Shown here one piece after another: positions 44,679 to 54,696 of a stretch of 64,000 nucleotides of DNA. The DNA comes from Bacillaceae bacterium SAS-127 (GTDB lineage Bacteria > Bacillota > Bacilli > Bacillales > Domibacillaceae): assembly GCA_002261155.1 (NCBI GenBank), contig NKXN01000030.1, forward strand, positions 124,001 to 188,000, in the 5' to 3' direction. The position numbers and the translations under genes are program-made. The notes under the pieces were generated by a model. It did not search any database and was not told the origin of the DNA. It was given only the letters and a program-made list of their open reading frames with translations. Position 1 is the first letter of the stretch, and every line of letters starts with the position of its first letter.

Positions 44679-44974
44679 AATTCGAACCTTCTTTCTTTGC
44701 ATCAATGATTATCGATAGTTTATCAAATAAATGTCATTTTGTTAATGAAAGTATGAGCGCTTAAGAAAATAGTGAATAATTGAGCAATATATTGGTTAGT
44801 TTTCTTTCTATAAGGAAAGAGTATTTATGGGTATAGAAATTTGTGAAATCTACTCTATAACAGATCGAGATTTGGAGTTTTTTTATAGTACAGGATACTT
44901 TTTGGAAGTAATACAGTTGTTTTTTTGAAAACATTTCATTTATTTTGAATGAGCGAATCGTCCGTTTATTTTAT
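44679..44974. other. AT-rich gap between def and pdhA
   Basis: About 300 bases with no supported gene. It holds the def leader, one doubtful 33-codon ORF at 44827-44928 and a small TCTTTC/GAAAGA hairpin near 44810. The pdhA promoter begins at 44975. Confidence 0.5.
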
Positions 44975-45002
44975 TTGACTTCACGCTGCTCAATATTATA
45001 AA
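44975..45002 (+). promoter_or_regulatory. Probable pdhA promoter
   Basis: TTGACT (44975-44980) and TATAAA (44997-45002) with a 16-bp spacer. This predicts a transcript start near 45009 and a 5' leader of about 150 bases before pdhA. A second TTGACT at 45006 has no clear -10. Confidence 0.55.
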
Positions 45003-45025
45003 CTATTGACTGTATACTAGGGGTT

Positions 45026-45057
45026 GTACTAGTTATATACAACATGTTAATTAGTAC
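45026..45057 (+). promoter_or_regulatory. Stem-loop in the pdhA leader
   Basis: GTACTAGTTA (45026-45035) pairs with TAATTAGTAC (45048-45057), nine Watson-Crick pairs and one G-T. It lies close to the predicted 5' end of the pdh mRNA. It may stabilise the transcript or bind a regulator. No U tract follows, so it is not a terminator. Confidence 0.5.
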
Positions 45058-45152
45058 AGAAGCAATTCGACTCCTTAAAGGAATTATTCGTATGTATTAT
45101 AGGGACGAGTTGCACAATAAACAGACACACTATTTAGAAAACGAAAGGGTAG

Positions 45153-46274
<1,122 letters not shown>

Positions 46275-46277
46275 GCC

Positions 46278-47255
46278 ATGGCCCAAATGACAATGATCCA
46301 AGCAATTACGGATGCTTTGCGCACGGAACTAAAGAATGATGAAAACGTATTAGTCTTTGGGGAAGACGTAGGAGTAAACGGCGGGGTTTTCCGTGCAACA
46401 GAAGGTCTTCAAAAAGAATTCGGTGAAGATCGTGTGTTTGATACACCGCTAGCTGAATCTGGAATTGGTGGCCTTGCTGTTGGTCTTGCTTTAGAAGGCT
46501 TCCGACCTGTACCTGAAATTCAATTCTTCGGGTTCGTTTATGAAGTAATGGATTCTGTCAGCGGACAATTAGCACGTCTTCGCTACCGCTCTGGTGGAAC
46601 GTATACGGCTCCTGTAACGATTCGTTCTCCGTTCGGTGGAGGCGTTCATACACCTGAGCTGCATGCAGATAGTTTAGAAGGGTTAGTTACGCAACAACCA
46701 GGATTGAAAGTGGTGATCCCTTCCACTCCTTACGATGCAAAAGGACTATTGATTTCCGCTATTCGTGATAACGATCCTGTTATTTTCTTAGAGCATATGA
46801 AATTATATCGTTCTTTCCGTCAAGAAGTACCTGAAGAGGAGTATACAATCCCACTAGGTAAGGCAGAGGTAAAACGTGAAGGAACTGATTTATCGATTAT
46901 TACTTACGGAGCAATGGTACATGAATCAATTAAAGCCGCAGAAGAGCTTGAAAAAGAAGGTTTCTCTGTAGAAGTAGTGGATTTACGTACAGTGCAGCCG
47001 CTTGATATTGATACGATCATTTCATCTGTTGAAAAAACTGGTCGCGTCATTGTTGTTCAAGAAGCACAGAAGCAAGCAGGTATTGCGGCTAATGTTGTAG
47101 CAGAAATTAATGAACGTGCGATCCTTAGCCTTGAAGCACCTGTTCTGCGTGTAGCGGCTCCAGATACAGTTTTCCCATTCTCTCAAGCAGAGTCTGTATG
47201 GCTTCCTAACTATAAGGATGTCATTGAAACAGCGAAAAAAGTTCTTACTTTTTAA
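46278..47255 (+). CDS. pdhB: Pyruvate dehydrogenase E1 beta subunit
   Basis: Beta partner of E1, 325 residues. It shows [47 protein letters not shown] with the conserved Glu that activates ThDP, and [21 protein letters not shown]. The C-terminal transketolase domain includes [15 protein letters not shown] and [18 protein letters not shown] 46278 has the GAAGGAG site within the last codons of pdhA, so translation of the two subunits is tightly coupled. Confidence 0.97.
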   Translation: MAQMTMIQAITDALRTELKNDENVLVFGEDVGVNGGVFRATEGLQKEFGEDRVFDTPLAESGIGGLAVGLALEGFRPVPEIQFFGFVYEVMDSVSGQLARLRYRSGGTYTAPVTIRSPFGGGVHTPELHADSLEGLVTQQPGLKVVIPSTPYDAKGLLISAIRDNDPVIFLEHMKLYRSFRQEVPEEEYTIPLGKAEVKREGTDLSIITYGAMVHESIKAAEELEKEGFSVEVVDLRTVQPLDIDTIISSVEKTGRVIVVQEAQKQAGIAANVVAEINERAILSLEAPVLRVAAPDTVFPFSQAESVWLPNYKDVIETAKKVLTF

Positions 47256-47296
47256 TCCATAAAAATACATTTGATAGTAATAGGAGGTAGAAGACT

Positions 47297-48601
47297 TTGG
47301 CTTTTGAATTTAGATTACCTGATATCGGTGAAGGTATCCATGAAGGCGAAATCGTTAAATGGTTTGTTAAGCAAGGCGATAAAGTGCAAGAAGACGATGT
47401 GCTTTGTGAAGTGCAAAATGATAAAGCAGTAGTAGAAATTCCTTCTCCGGTTGCTGGTACTGTAGAAGAGATTTTAGTAGATGAAGGCACGACAGCGATC
47501 GTTGGAGATGTACTTGTTAAATTTGATGCTCCTGGATATGAGAACTTAAAGTTTAAAGGGGATCATGAAGAGAAAACAGAAGCAAAAGAAGAAGTGACAC
47601 CAGAAGCGGACACAGCACCGGTAGCGACACAGCAAGAAGGAGTAGATCCTAGCCGTCGAGTGATCGCTATGCCTTCTGTTCGCAAATATGCTCGTGAGCG
47701 TGAAGTAGATATTCGACAAGTAGCTGGAACAGGCAATAATGGGCGTGTGTTGAAGCAAGACATTGATGCTCATCTATCAGGTGGACAAAATGTTGCGACA
47801 GCAACATCGGAAGCTCCAGTTGTAGAAGCGAAAGACGAACAAGCAATGCCAGCTGAAGAGACAAAGGCTGCAGCAAAAGTGGTTTTACCTGAAGGGGAAT
47901 TCCCAGAAACTCGTGAGAAAATGAGTGGTATTCGCAAGGCAATTGCTAAAGCGATGGTAAATTCGAAGCATACAGCCCCACATGTTACATTAATGGACGA
48001 AGTAGAAGTAACAAAATTATGGGCGCATCGTAAGAAATTTAAAGATGTGGCAGCAGAGAAGGGCATCAAGTTGACATTCCTTCCATATGTCGTGAAAGCT
48101 TTGACTAGTGCTTTACGTGAATATCCTGTATTTAACACATCTCTTGATGATGCAGCAGGAGAAATCATTCAAAAACATTATTATAATATCGGAATCGCAG
48201 CGGATACTGAAAAAGGCTTATTAGTGCCTGTTCTTAAAAATGCGGATCGTAAATCAATGTTTACCATTTCGAATGAAATTAATGAACTAGCTGGCAAAGC
48301 TCGTGATGGCAAATTGGCTCCAGATGAAATGAAAGGTGCTTCTTGTACAATTACGAATATCGGCTCGGCTGGTGGACAATGGTTTACACCGGTTATTAAC
48401 CACCCAGAAGTGGCGATCCTTGGAATCGGAAGAATTTCTGAAAAAGCTATTGTAAAAAATGGTGAAATTGTAGCCGCACCTGTGTTAGCATTATCATTGA
48501 GCTTTGACCACCGCATGATTGATGGAGCCACTGCTCAAAACGCGCTTAATCACATTAAGCGATTATTAAATGATCCAGAACTTTTATTAATGGAGGCGTA
48601 A
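47297..48601 (+). CDS. pdhC: Pyruvate dehydrogenase E2 (dihydrolipoyl acetyltransferase)
   Basis: Core acyltransferase of the complex, 434 residues. One lipoyl domain (1-78) has the lipoylated Lys43 in [16 protein letters not shown] flexible linker rich in Glu, Ala and Pro leads to the peripheral subunit-binding domain (about 115-155, [21 protein letters not shown]). A second linker precedes the catalytic domain (about 200-434), with the active site [11 protein letters not shown] (His-x-x-x-Asp-Gly). The start is TTG 47297 after AGGAGG. The 41-base gap after pdhB has no terminator. Confidence 0.97.
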   Translation: MAFEFRLPDIGEGIHEGEIVKWFVKQGDKVQEDDVLCEVQNDKAVVEIPSPVAGTVEEILVDEGTTAIVGDVLVKFDAPGYENLKFKGDHEEKTEAKEEVTPEADTAPVATQQEGVDPSRRVIAMPSVRKYAREREVDIRQVAGTGNNGRVLKQDIDAHLSGGQNVATATSEAPVVEAKDEQAMPAEETKAAAKVVLPEGEFPETREKMSGIRKAIAKAMVNSKHTAPHVTLMDEVEVTKLWAHRKKFKDVAAEKGIKLTFLPYVVKALTSALREYPVFNTSLDDAAGEIIQKHYYNIGIAADTEKGLLVPVLKNADRKSMFTISNEINELAGKARDGKLAPDEMKGASCTITNIGSAGGQWFTPVINHPEVAILGIGRISEKAIVKNGEIVAAPVLALSLSFDHRMIDGATAQNALNHIKRLLNDPELLLMEA

Positions 48602-48606
48602 GACAA

Positions 48607-50016
48607 ATGGTAGTAGGAGATTTCCCAATCGAAACGGACACTATAGTAATTGGTGCAGGACCTGGTGGATATGTAGCAGCGATTCGTGCTGCACAGCTAG
48701 GACAAAAAGTAACAATCGTAGAAAAAGCTAACCTTGGTGGTGTATGCTTAAACGTTGGTTGTATTCCTTCGAAAGCATTACTTACTGCAGGACATCGCGT
48801 AGAGCAAGCAAAACACTCTGATGATATGGGAATTGTTGCAGAAAATGTAACAGTTGACTTTGAAAAGGTTCAAGCATGGAAAGCTGGCGTTGTCAAGAAA
48901 TTGACAGGTGGAGTAGAAGCACTTTTAAAAGGAAACAAAGTTGAAATCGTTCGTGGCGAAGCGTACTTTGTCGATGCAAACACTCTTCGTGTTATGGATG
49001 AAAATTCTGCTCAAACATACAATTTCAAACATGCAATCATTGCAACGGGTTCTCGTCCGATCGAAATCCCTAACTTTAAATTTTCTGACCGCGTGCTAGA
49101 TTCTACTGGCGCTCTTGGCTTGAAAGAAATTCCAAGCAAAATGGTCGTTGTAGGCGGTGGATACATCGGTGCTGAGTTATCTACAGCATATGCAAACCTT
49201 GGTACAGAAATTACAATTCTTGAAGGTGCAGCAGAAATTTTAAGCGGCTTTGAAAAGCAAATGTCTGCTCTTGTGAAGCGTAATTTAAAAGCAAAAGGCG
49301 TAAGCATGGTTACAAAAGCGATGGCGAAATCAGCGGAAACAACAGAAAATGGTGTCGTTGTTACTTATGAAGCTAATGGCAAAGAAGAGAAAATCGAAGC
49401 GGATTACGTACTAGTAACAGTTGGTCGTCGTCCTAACACAGACGAACTTGGACTTGAGCAAGCAGGCGTGAAATTAACAGAGCGTGGCTTAATCGAAATC
49501 GACAAGCAATGCCGTACAAGCGTTGCTAACATTTTTGCAATCGGTGATATCGTACAAGGTCCTCCATTAGCTCATAAAGCTTCTTATGAAGGTAAAATTG
49601 CAGCTGAAGTGATTGCCGGCGAAAAATCTGAAATTGATTACTTAGGCATTCCAGCTGTCTGCTTTACTGAGCCAGAATTAGCGACTGTTGGTTATACAGA
49701 AGCAGAAGCGAAAGAAGAAGGCATTGAAATTATTGCTGCGAAATTCCCATTTGCTGCAAATGGTCGTGCCCTAGCTCTTAATAGCACAGACGGCTTTGTG
49801 AAACTTGTGACTCGTAAAGAAGATGGCTTGATTATTGGTGCGCAAATTGCGGGTGCAGGTGCTTCTGACATGATCTCTGAGCTTGGTCTAGCGATCGAAG
49901 CAGGTATGACAGCAGAAGATGTCGCAATGACGATTCATGCTCATCCAACTCTAGGTGAAATTTCTATGGAAGCTGCTGAAGTAGCTATCGGAACACCTAT
50001 TCATATCGTAAAATAA
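48607..50016 (+). CDS. pdhD: Dihydrolipoyl dehydrogenase (E3)
   Basis: FAD disulfide reductase of 469 residues that reoxidises the lipoyl groups; likely shared with other 2-oxoacid complexes. The FAD motif is [19 protein letters not shown], the redox-active pair is Cys47 and Cys52 in [16 protein letters not shown], the NAD motif is [19 protein letters not shown], and the C-terminal active-site His-Glu is in [17 protein letters not shown] 48607 lies five bases after the pdhC stop with GGAGGCG upstream. A strong terminator closes the operon. Confidence 0.97.
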   Translation: MVVGDFPIETDTIVIGAGPGGYVAAIRAAQLGQKVTIVEKANLGGVCLNVGCIPSKALLTAGHRVEQAKHSDDMGIVAENVTVDFEKVQAWKAGVVKKLTGGVEALLKGNKVEIVRGEAYFVDANTLRVMDENSAQTYNFKHAIIATGSRPIEIPNFKFSDRVLDSTGALGLKEIPSKMVVVGGGYIGAELSTAYANLGTEITILEGAAEILSGFEKQMSALVKRNLKAKGVSMVTKAMAKSAETTENGVVVTYEANGKEEKIEADYVLVTVGRRPNTDELGLEQAGVKLTERGLIEIDKQCRTSVANIFAIGDIVQGPPLAHKASYEGKIAAEVIAGEKSEIDYLGIPAVCFTEPELATVGYTEAEAKEEGIEIIAAKFPFAANGRALALNSTDGFVKLVTRKEDGLIIGAQIAGAGASDMISELGLAIEAGMTAEDVAMTIHAHPTLGEISMEAAEVAIGTPIHIVK

Positions 50017-50028
50017 TGTTTATTTAAA

Positions 50029-50065
50029 GAATAAGACTGTCTAAAATGACAGTCTTATTTTTTTT
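50029..50065 (+). terminator. Terminator after pdhD
   Basis: AATAAGACTGTC-TAAAAT-GACAGTCTTATT followed by eight T. It ends the pdhABCD operon. Confidence 0.94.
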
Positions 50066-50142
50066 GGACGAGTTAGTGTTAATAAGCAGAGGGTCATTCA
50101 TATAATAAAAACAGTCTGTGATGAAATGAGTGGGTGATCAAT

Positions 50143-50379
50143 ATGGCTTATTACATTGTCTTTATCATTCAATGGATGATTTGGAGCTTTTATTCTTTGG
50201 CTCGTTGGTTATCGAAAGGAGATTCGGCGGAATTTCATTGGTTGCTATTTTTAATGTTTTTTTATTTATGTGTTGTAGTCGCTCGAAAACTGTTTGACCA
50301 TAAACGGAGCTACATGATGACCGTTATGATTCTGTTATCCTATTTTTCTTTTCGATGGCTTATGTCGCTCTTTTTTTAA
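50143..50379 (+). CDS. Small multi-helix membrane protein, 78 aa
   Basis: Hydrophobic protein of 78 residues with three probable helices (YYIVFIIQWMIWSFYSL, WLLFLMFFYLCVVVARKLF, MMTVMILLSYFSFRWLMSLFF). I know no family name. The start is ATG 50143 with GGGTGAT before it; GTG 50134 lies in that site. A promoter-like TATAAT stretch lies near 50100. It sits between the pdh operon and the SR1 RNA gene, where B. subtilis has other small genes. Confidence 0.6.
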   Translation: MAYYIVFIIQWMIWSFYSLARWLSKGDSAEFHWLLFLMFFYLCVVVARKLFDHKRSYMMTVMILLSYFSFRWLMSLFF

Positions 50380-50412
50380 TAATATTAGCAAAATAGTATA
50401 GAAAAAAATAAA

Positions 50413-50485
50413 TGTGACATACAATTTAGGCTTGAAAAATCAAATGTGTTATATTATTATAAAAACAAATATAAATCGCTTACAA
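50413..50485 (+). promoter_or_regulatory. SR1 promoter with two CcpN-type boxes and a cre-like site
   Basis: The -35 is TTGAAA (50432-50437) and the -10 TATTAT (50455-50460), 17 bp apart. TGTGACATACA (50413-50423) and TGTGTTATATT (50445-50455) both fully match the CcpN consensus TRTGHYATAYW as I recall it, one upstream of the -35 and one abutting the -10. ATAAATCGCTTACAA (50471-50485), read on the other strand, matches cre at 14 of 15 positions just after the start point. This predicts repression by CcpN and CcpA, as for B. subtilis sr1. Confidence 0.75.
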
Positions 50486-50507
50486 AATAAAGGAGAGGGT
50501 GTTGAAT

Positions 50508-50624
50508 ATGGGGACGATCGTTTGTAAGTCTTGCTTAGATACAATTGAACACTTTGAAGACGAAAAAGTATCTGTTTTATACTCACACTGTGGTTGTGAA
50601 GAAGAAATAGAGCTAGAAGATTAA
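50508..50624 (+). CDS. GapA-binding peptide SR1P
   Basis: Peptide of 38 residues starting MGTIVCKSCLDTIEHFEDEK, with two cysteine pairs (Cys6-Cys9 and Cys28-Cys30) that suggest metal binding, and an acidic tail. The beginning MGTIVC and the FEDEKV stretch are the known marks of SR1P. In B. subtilis SR1P binds the glycolytic GAPDH GapA and promotes its interaction with RNase J1; rnjA is also in this window. ATG 50508 follows AAAGGAGAGGG. Too short for most ORF filters. Confidence 0.88.
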   Translation: MGTIVCKSCLDTIEHFEDEKVSVLYSHCGCEEEIELED

Positions 50625-50652
50625 GTTTTTAGCCAAAAAGAGATAATGATAC

Positions 50653-50688
50653 AAAAAAGGCGATTTCCGCAGGGGAATCGCCTTTTTT
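50653..50688 (+). terminator. SR1 terminator
   Basis: AAAAAAGGCGATTTCC-GCAG-GGGAATCGCCTTTTTT, near-perfect and symmetrical. It can also serve the convergent speA gene. Confidence 0.93.
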
Positions 50689-50699
50689 ATTCCGTAATG

Positions 50700-52169
50700 T
50701 TAACTAATTGCTTTTCGTTCTCGAATGACTCGCAATGTTTTTAACTCGAAGTCTTCGGGGCCTTGAACAGGTAATCCCGCCTCGAGATTTTTACTAATGT
50801 ACGTTAGATTTTCTTCTGTAATAATTTCTCCTGGAATAAAGATAGGAATGCCAGGTGGATATACCATCACAAATTCAGCGCTAATGCGGCCGGCCGCTTC
50901 GGTAAACAGAACAATTTCTGTTTCCGCATAAAAAGCATCTCTCGGGGAGAGAGCAATGACTGGAATATCAGGTAATAACACTTCCGTATGGGACGATCTG
51001 TTGCTTTTCGCACATTGGTCTGCTAATTGACGAAGTGCACGGACTAAAGTTTCAGTGTCTTCTTTCGTATCTCCAGGTGTGACAATGCAGAGTAAATTGT
51101 AAAGGTCGGATAGTTCCACTTCAATATTGTAATGCTCTCTTAACCAAACTTCTGCTTCATGACCCGTGATACCGAGAGCTTTCACAGAGATAATCAATTT
51201 CGTTGGATCATAGTCAAAAGTAGCTTTCGTACCGAGAATTTCTTCCCCTACACAATATAAACCATCAATCTCGTTAATTTGCGTGCGGATCGACTGAGCT
51301 AATTGAATCGCCTGTTCAATGATTGCTCTCCCTTGTGTAGCTAATTGTCTTCTAGCTGTGTCAAGAGAAGCGAGAAGGATATAGGACGTTGATGTCGTCG
51401 TCATCATACTCAAAATCGTTTGAACACGTTGAACGGACACAAGTCCTTCCTTCACATTGAGGATCGAGCTTTGTGTCATCGAGCCGCCAAGTTTATGAAC
51501 ACTCGTCGCAGCCATATCAGCACCTGCTTGCATTGCAGAGAGTGGTAAGTCATCATGGAAATGAATATGTACTCCATGAGCTTCGTCAACAAGTACAGGC
51601 ACATTATAGGAATGTACAATTTCCACAATTTGTCGCAAGTCTCCTGAAACACCAAAGTAGGTTGGGTTAATGACGAGGACACCTTTAGCATCAGGATGTT
51701 TCTCTAATGCACGTTGAACAGCATCTACTGTGATTCCGTGAGAAATACCAAGTTCTTTATCGACCTCTGGATGGATAAAGATCGGGATCGCTCCAGAAAA
51801 CACGATGGCTGTCATAACAGATTTATGCACATTTCGAGGAACGATGATTTTTTCACCAGGTCCACAAACGGTCATCACCATCGTCATGATGGCGCCGCTC
51901 GTTCCTTGAACGGAGAAAAATGTGTGATCAGCTCCAAATGCTTTTGCCGCTAAATTTTGAGCTTGTTCGATGATTCCTTTCGGTTGATGAAGATCATCGA
52001 GGGGGGCGATATTAATTAAATCAATTGATAAGGCATTTTCTCCGATGAAATCACGAAATTCGGGATCCATGCCATTTCCTTTTTTATGTCCAGGTATATG
52101 GAACTGTACCGGATTTTTTTTTGCGTGCTCTAATAAGCCAGTAAATAATGGTGTTTCAAATTGGGACAA
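50700..52169 (-). CDS. speA: Arginine decarboxylase SpeA
   Basis: PLP-dependent decarboxylase that makes agmatine for polyamine synthesis; 489 residues, very close to B. subtilis SpeA (490). Shared stretches: QFHIPGHKKGNGMDPEFRDF, ALSIDLINIAPLDDLHQPKG, DHTFFSVQGTSGAIMTMVM, LVDEAHGVHIHFHDDLPLSA, PLP Lys in AATSVHKLGGSMTQSS, and MVYPPGIPIFIPGE. It belongs to the Orn/Lys/Arg decarboxylase class without the wing domain. The start is TTG 52169 with AAAGG and GAGGTG before it; the extension to 52193 runs through that site. Confidence 0.96.
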   Translation of the reverse strand: MSQFETPLFTGLLEHAKKNPVQFHIPGHKKGNGMDPEFRDFIGENALSIDLINIAPLDDLHQPKGIIEQAQNLAAKAFGADHTFFSVQGTSGAIMTMVMTVCGPGEKIIVPRNVHKSVMTAIVFSGAIPIFIHPEVDKELGISHGITVDAVQRALEKHPDAKGVLVINPTYFGVSGDLRQIVEIVHSYNVPVLVDEAHGVHIHFHDDLPLSAMQAGADMAATSVHKLGGSMTQSSILNVKEGLVSVQRVQTILSMMTTTSTSYILLASLDTARRQLATQGRAIIEQAIQLAQSIRTQINEIDGLYCVGEEILGTKATFDYDPTKLIISVKALGITGHEAEVWLREHYNIEVELSDLYNLLCIVTPGDTKEDTETLVRALRQLADQCAKSNRSSHTEVLLPDIPVIALSPRDAFYAETEIVLFTEAAGRISAEFVMVYPPGIPIFIPGEIITEENLTYISKNLEAGLPVQGPEDFELKTLRVIRERKAIS

Positions 52170-52349
52170 CTTACCTTTCACCTCTTTTATCACTTTATTG
52201 ATTATTTAGTTAATCGACATTTTTTGCATAAAACAAGAGAATTATAGCATGTTGACATAGCTTTGCCTAGAAAGTTTTTAAATATTCTTAGCAGAAAAAA
52301 GGGTTTACGCTTTCAAGGAGAGAAAAGAAAAAAGAGGAGGGTGATGGTG

Positions 52350-53312
52350 ATGAACTGGGAAACGAGAATTACGAAATTGTTAAATATTCAATATCCGATC
52401 ATTCAAGGAGGGCTGGCACACTTAGCTTATTCTGATTTAGCTGCAGCTGTGTCTAATGCTGGTGGACTCGGACAAATTACGGCGATGTCTTTGGCAGATC
52501 CTGAACAGTTACGAGATGAAATTAAAAAAGTGCGTTCAATGACTGATCGACCGTTCGGTGTTAACTTTTCCATCGGACAGCAAAGGCGACCATTTGCTGC
52601 TTATTTAGATGTCGCGATTGAAGAAAAAGTACCGGTGATCTCCATGACTGGTGGAAACCCTGCTCCGTTGTTTCAACAGCTTGAAGGGACAGGAATTAAA
52701 ACACTTGTGCTCGTCGCTGCTGTGAGACAAGCGCAAAAAGCGGAGGAGCTTGGAGCTGATGCTGTCATGGTTGTCGGGCAAGAGGGTGGAGGACATCTTG
52801 GTCGAAGTGACACAGGAACGTTTGTCCTCGTTCCTAGAGTTGTAGAAAGTGTCAATATCCCTGTCATTGCATCTGGAGGCGTCGGGGATGGGCGAGGATT
52901 GATGGCGGCGCTCTCTTTAGGGGCAGAAGGCATTGAAATGGGGACACGATTTATTGCGACGAAAGAATGTGTGCATGCCTCTGAACTGTATAAAAATGCT
53001 TTGATTGAAGGAAGCGAAAATGATACAGTGATCATTAAGCGTTCTCTCGGGGCACCAGCACGCGCCATTGCCAACAGCTGGACAGATAGAATTTTGGTGA
53101 TTGAAGAAGAACATGGCGACTACGAAAGCTTGAAAGAGTACATAAGTGGTGTCGCAAACAAGCGTTACATTCATGAGGGAAAAGAAGAGGAAGGTTTCGC
53201 TTGGGCTGGACAGGTGATGGGGTTAATTCATGATGCCCCACCCGTGAGTGAGCTAATCAACAAGATGATTGCCGACGGTGAAGAGATTCGCAAAAAATGG
53301 GGAACATCGTAA
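52350..53312 (+). CDS. FMN-dependent nitronate monooxygenase / FabK-like protein
   Basis: TIM-barrel flavoprotein of 320 residues from the 2-nitropropane dioxygenase family. It opens [32 protein letters not shown] and has the FMN/catalytic region [20 protein letters not shown] with the His typical of nitronate monooxygenases, then [31 protein letters not shown] for phosphate binding. FabK enoyl-ACP reductases share the fold, so the reaction is not certain. The start is ATG 52350, eight bases after GAGGAGGG; upstream in-frame codons to 52263 precede it. yktA follows 26 bases on. Confidence 0.88.
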   Translation: MNWETRITKLLNIQYPIIQGGLAHLAYSDLAAAVSNAGGLGQITAMSLADPEQLRDEIKKVRSMTDRPFGVNFSIGQQRRPFAAYLDVAIEEKVPVISMTGGNPAPLFQQLEGTGIKTLVLVAAVRQAQKAEELGADAVMVVGQEGGGHLGRSDTGTFVLVPRVVESVNIPVIASGGVGDGRGLMAALSLGAEGIEMGTRFIATKECVHASELYKNALIEGSENDTVIIKRSLGAPARAIANSWTDRILVIEEEHGDYESLKEYISGVANKRYIHEGKEEEGFAWAGQVMGLIHDAPPVSELINKMIADGEEIRKKWGTS

Positions 53313-53338
53313 GAAAAGACATAAAGAAGGTGAAGTAC

Positions 53339-53611
53339 ATGGAATATTCTTATCCTTTTTCAACGGATTGGACGACAGAAGAAGTGATAGATGTCATTAA
53401 GTTTTTTGAAGCGATCGAAAACACTTATGAGAAAGGTATCAATAAAGAAGAGCTGATGACAGCTTATCGCCGCTTTAAAGAAATTGTCCCGAGTAAGGCG
53501 GAAGAAAAAAAGCTCTGTAATGAATTTGAAGAGGTAAGCGGCTATTCTTCTTACCATGCTGTGCAAAAGATGAAAGCGGCCGAAGACGGCGAGCGAATTA
53601 AAATGAAGTAA
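53339..53611 (+). CDS. yktA: UPF0223 protein YktA
   Basis: Small all-helical protein of 90 residues, family UPF0223. Family marks are [31 protein letters not shown] and the ending [18 protein letters not shown]. Function unknown. ATG 53339 follows AAGAAGGTG; the extension to 53297 overlaps the preceding gene. It sits between speA and yktB as in B. subtilis. Confidence 0.92.
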   Translation: MEYSYPFSTDWTTEEVIDVIKFFEAIENTYEKGINKEELMTAYRRFKEIVPSKAEEKKLCNEFEEVSGYSSYHAVQKMKAAEDGERIKMK

Positions 53612-53616
53612 CAATG

Positions 53617-53659
53617 AAAGAGGCTGACCAATCGTCAAAAAACGATTGGTCAGCCTCTT
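53617..53659. terminator. Terminator between yktA and yktB
   Basis: AAAGAGGCTGACCAATCGT / ACGATTGGTCAGCCTCTT, a perfect 18-bp stem with a five- to six-base loop, between convergent genes. Confidence 0.85.
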
Positions 53660-53666
53660 CATTTGT

Positions 53667-54287
53667 TTAAGATAATTTGTATAGGGGTATTAATTTGACA
53701 AACGTATCATAAACTGTGTCAAGAAATTCTGTTCCGTTCATGCGAATGACGTCGTCCTTATGTAGATGGATGCCACAAAGTATTTCGGCTTTTTTCACCG
53801 ATTGGAGACGCTGAAATAGCTGGAGTAGCTGTTCGTCTGATAAATCCACCATCTTAGTAGCTGCCGGTTTTGTGTGATCGTCTGACCAGACAAAGTGACT
53901 AGGAATTGTTTCGCGGATTGATTCTATATTTTTTTCAAGCAGGGAGCCGATTTCAGCTTTTCGGGGTGCTTCATAAATAACAGCATACCAAATAAACACA
54001 TGAGTCCCCCATAAGCCGATTTGAAAGTGAGGATGTTTTTTGTAGCCGCGCTTATTATTAGCAAAGGCTACCCACGTATCATCTGGTGGATTAACTGTAC
54101 GACGAGCGTGTTTTGCCACATGATAAAACATTTCATCTCCAGCTAGTTGACCCAATTCTTGTGAGAAAAAAGCCCCTAAAGCTTCTAGTTTTGGCCTGAT
54201 ATGTTGTTGTAGAGCGTCCATTCTTGGTTGTAATCCATCAATTGAGAACACTTGAAAATCATCTGTTGTAAAACCGGTAAATGCCAT
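53667..54287 (-). CDS. yktB: UPF0637 (DUF1054) protein YktB
   Basis: Protein of 206 residues matching YktB/UPF0637, starting FTGFTTDDFQVFSIDGLQPRM and carrying HARRTVNPPDDTWVAFANNKRGYKKHPHFQIGLWGTHVFIWYAVI. The ending CGIHLHKDDVIRMNGTEFLD is also conserved. No reaction is known. ATG 54287 follows AAGGAGGATATTTC. It is convergent with yktA and divergent from the next small gene. Confidence 0.93.
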   Translation of the reverse strand: MAFTGFTTDDFQVFSIDGLQPRMDALQQHIRPKLEALGAFFSQELGQLAGDEMFYHVAKHARRTVNPPDDTWVAFANNKRGYKKHPHFQIGLWGTHVFIWYAVIYEAPRKAEIGSLLEKNIESIRETIPSHFVWSDDHTKPAATKMVDLSDEQLLQLFQRLQSVKKAEILCGIHLHKDDVIRMNGTEFLDTVYDTFVKLIPLYKLS

Positions 54288-54342
54288 GAAATATCCTCCT
54301 TCAGTTGTTCGTCCATATCATATCATAAAAAGGAGTGCTTGC

Positions 54343-54540
54343 ATGATGAAACAAGTGGTGAATGGTCTGATTAAACAAACACAAACGAAACAAAGACTAG
54401 CTGTGATCCGTCTTGAGCTTGATTATGAATTAGCCGTCCTATTTGAAGCGATGCAAAAGAACGATCGAATCCAAATGGAGAATTCGAAAGCGGCATTACG
54501 AAAATTATGGGAACAATTGCAAAAAGGTGATGAACGGTAG
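54343..54540 (+). CDS. Small YkzI-position protein, 65 aa
   Basis: Helical, charged protein of 65 residues (MKQVVNGLIKQTQTKQRLAV, then LELDYELAVLFEAMQKND and a Lys-rich end). Two adjacent in-frame ATGs (54343, 54346) follow AAAAGGAGTG. In B. subtilis the small gene ykzI lies between yktB and yktC, and position and size fit, but I cannot confirm homology by sequence. Function unknown; a coiled-coil is possible. Confidence 0.68.
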   Translation: MMKQVVNGLIKQTQTKQRLAVIRLELDYELAVLFEAMQKNDRIQMENSKAALRKLWEQLQKGDER

Positions 54541-54576
54541 CTATAAAGAAGTAGAAAAGTGAAAAAATGAGAAAAT

Positions 54577-54610
54577 GGGCTCGTCTATCCAACTAGCGAG
54601 TCTATTTTTA
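54577..54610 (+). terminator. Possible terminator after the 65-aa gene
   Basis: GGCTCG / CGAGTC stem with a long loop, followed by TATTTTTATTT. Weak but correctly placed. Confidence 0.5.
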
Positions 54611-54696
54611 TTTAAAAAAGTGGTGTTATATACTATAATGTCAAATAAGTTAAAAAATTTCACTTGGTACATTATGTCCACGTTGGAGGAATGGTC

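Larger units (their letters stand above)
50467..50690 (+). ncRNA. sr1: SR1 dual-function small regulatory RNA
   Basis: A transcript of about 220 bases is predicted from the promoter at 50432-50460 to the terminator at 50653-50688. The position between pdhD and speA is that of B. subtilis SR1, an RNA that base-pairs with ahrC mRNA and also encodes the peptide SR1P. The peptide ORF (50508-50624) is present with GGAGAGGG upstream. The 3' portion after the ORF (50625-50652), the expected pairing region, is short here, so antisense targets may differ. The call rests on synteny, ORF, promoter boxes and terminator. Confidence 0.85.

Noticed and set aside
44827-44928. 33-codon ORF with GGAAAG-like site in the def-pdhA gap
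   Set aside because: Weak ribosome site, unusual composition and no promoter or terminator of its own; probably chance in AT-rich DNA.
47546-48531. Several antisense ORFs over pdhC
   Set aside because: They are shadows of the strongly supported pdhC frame, without ribosome sites and with unlikely protein composition.
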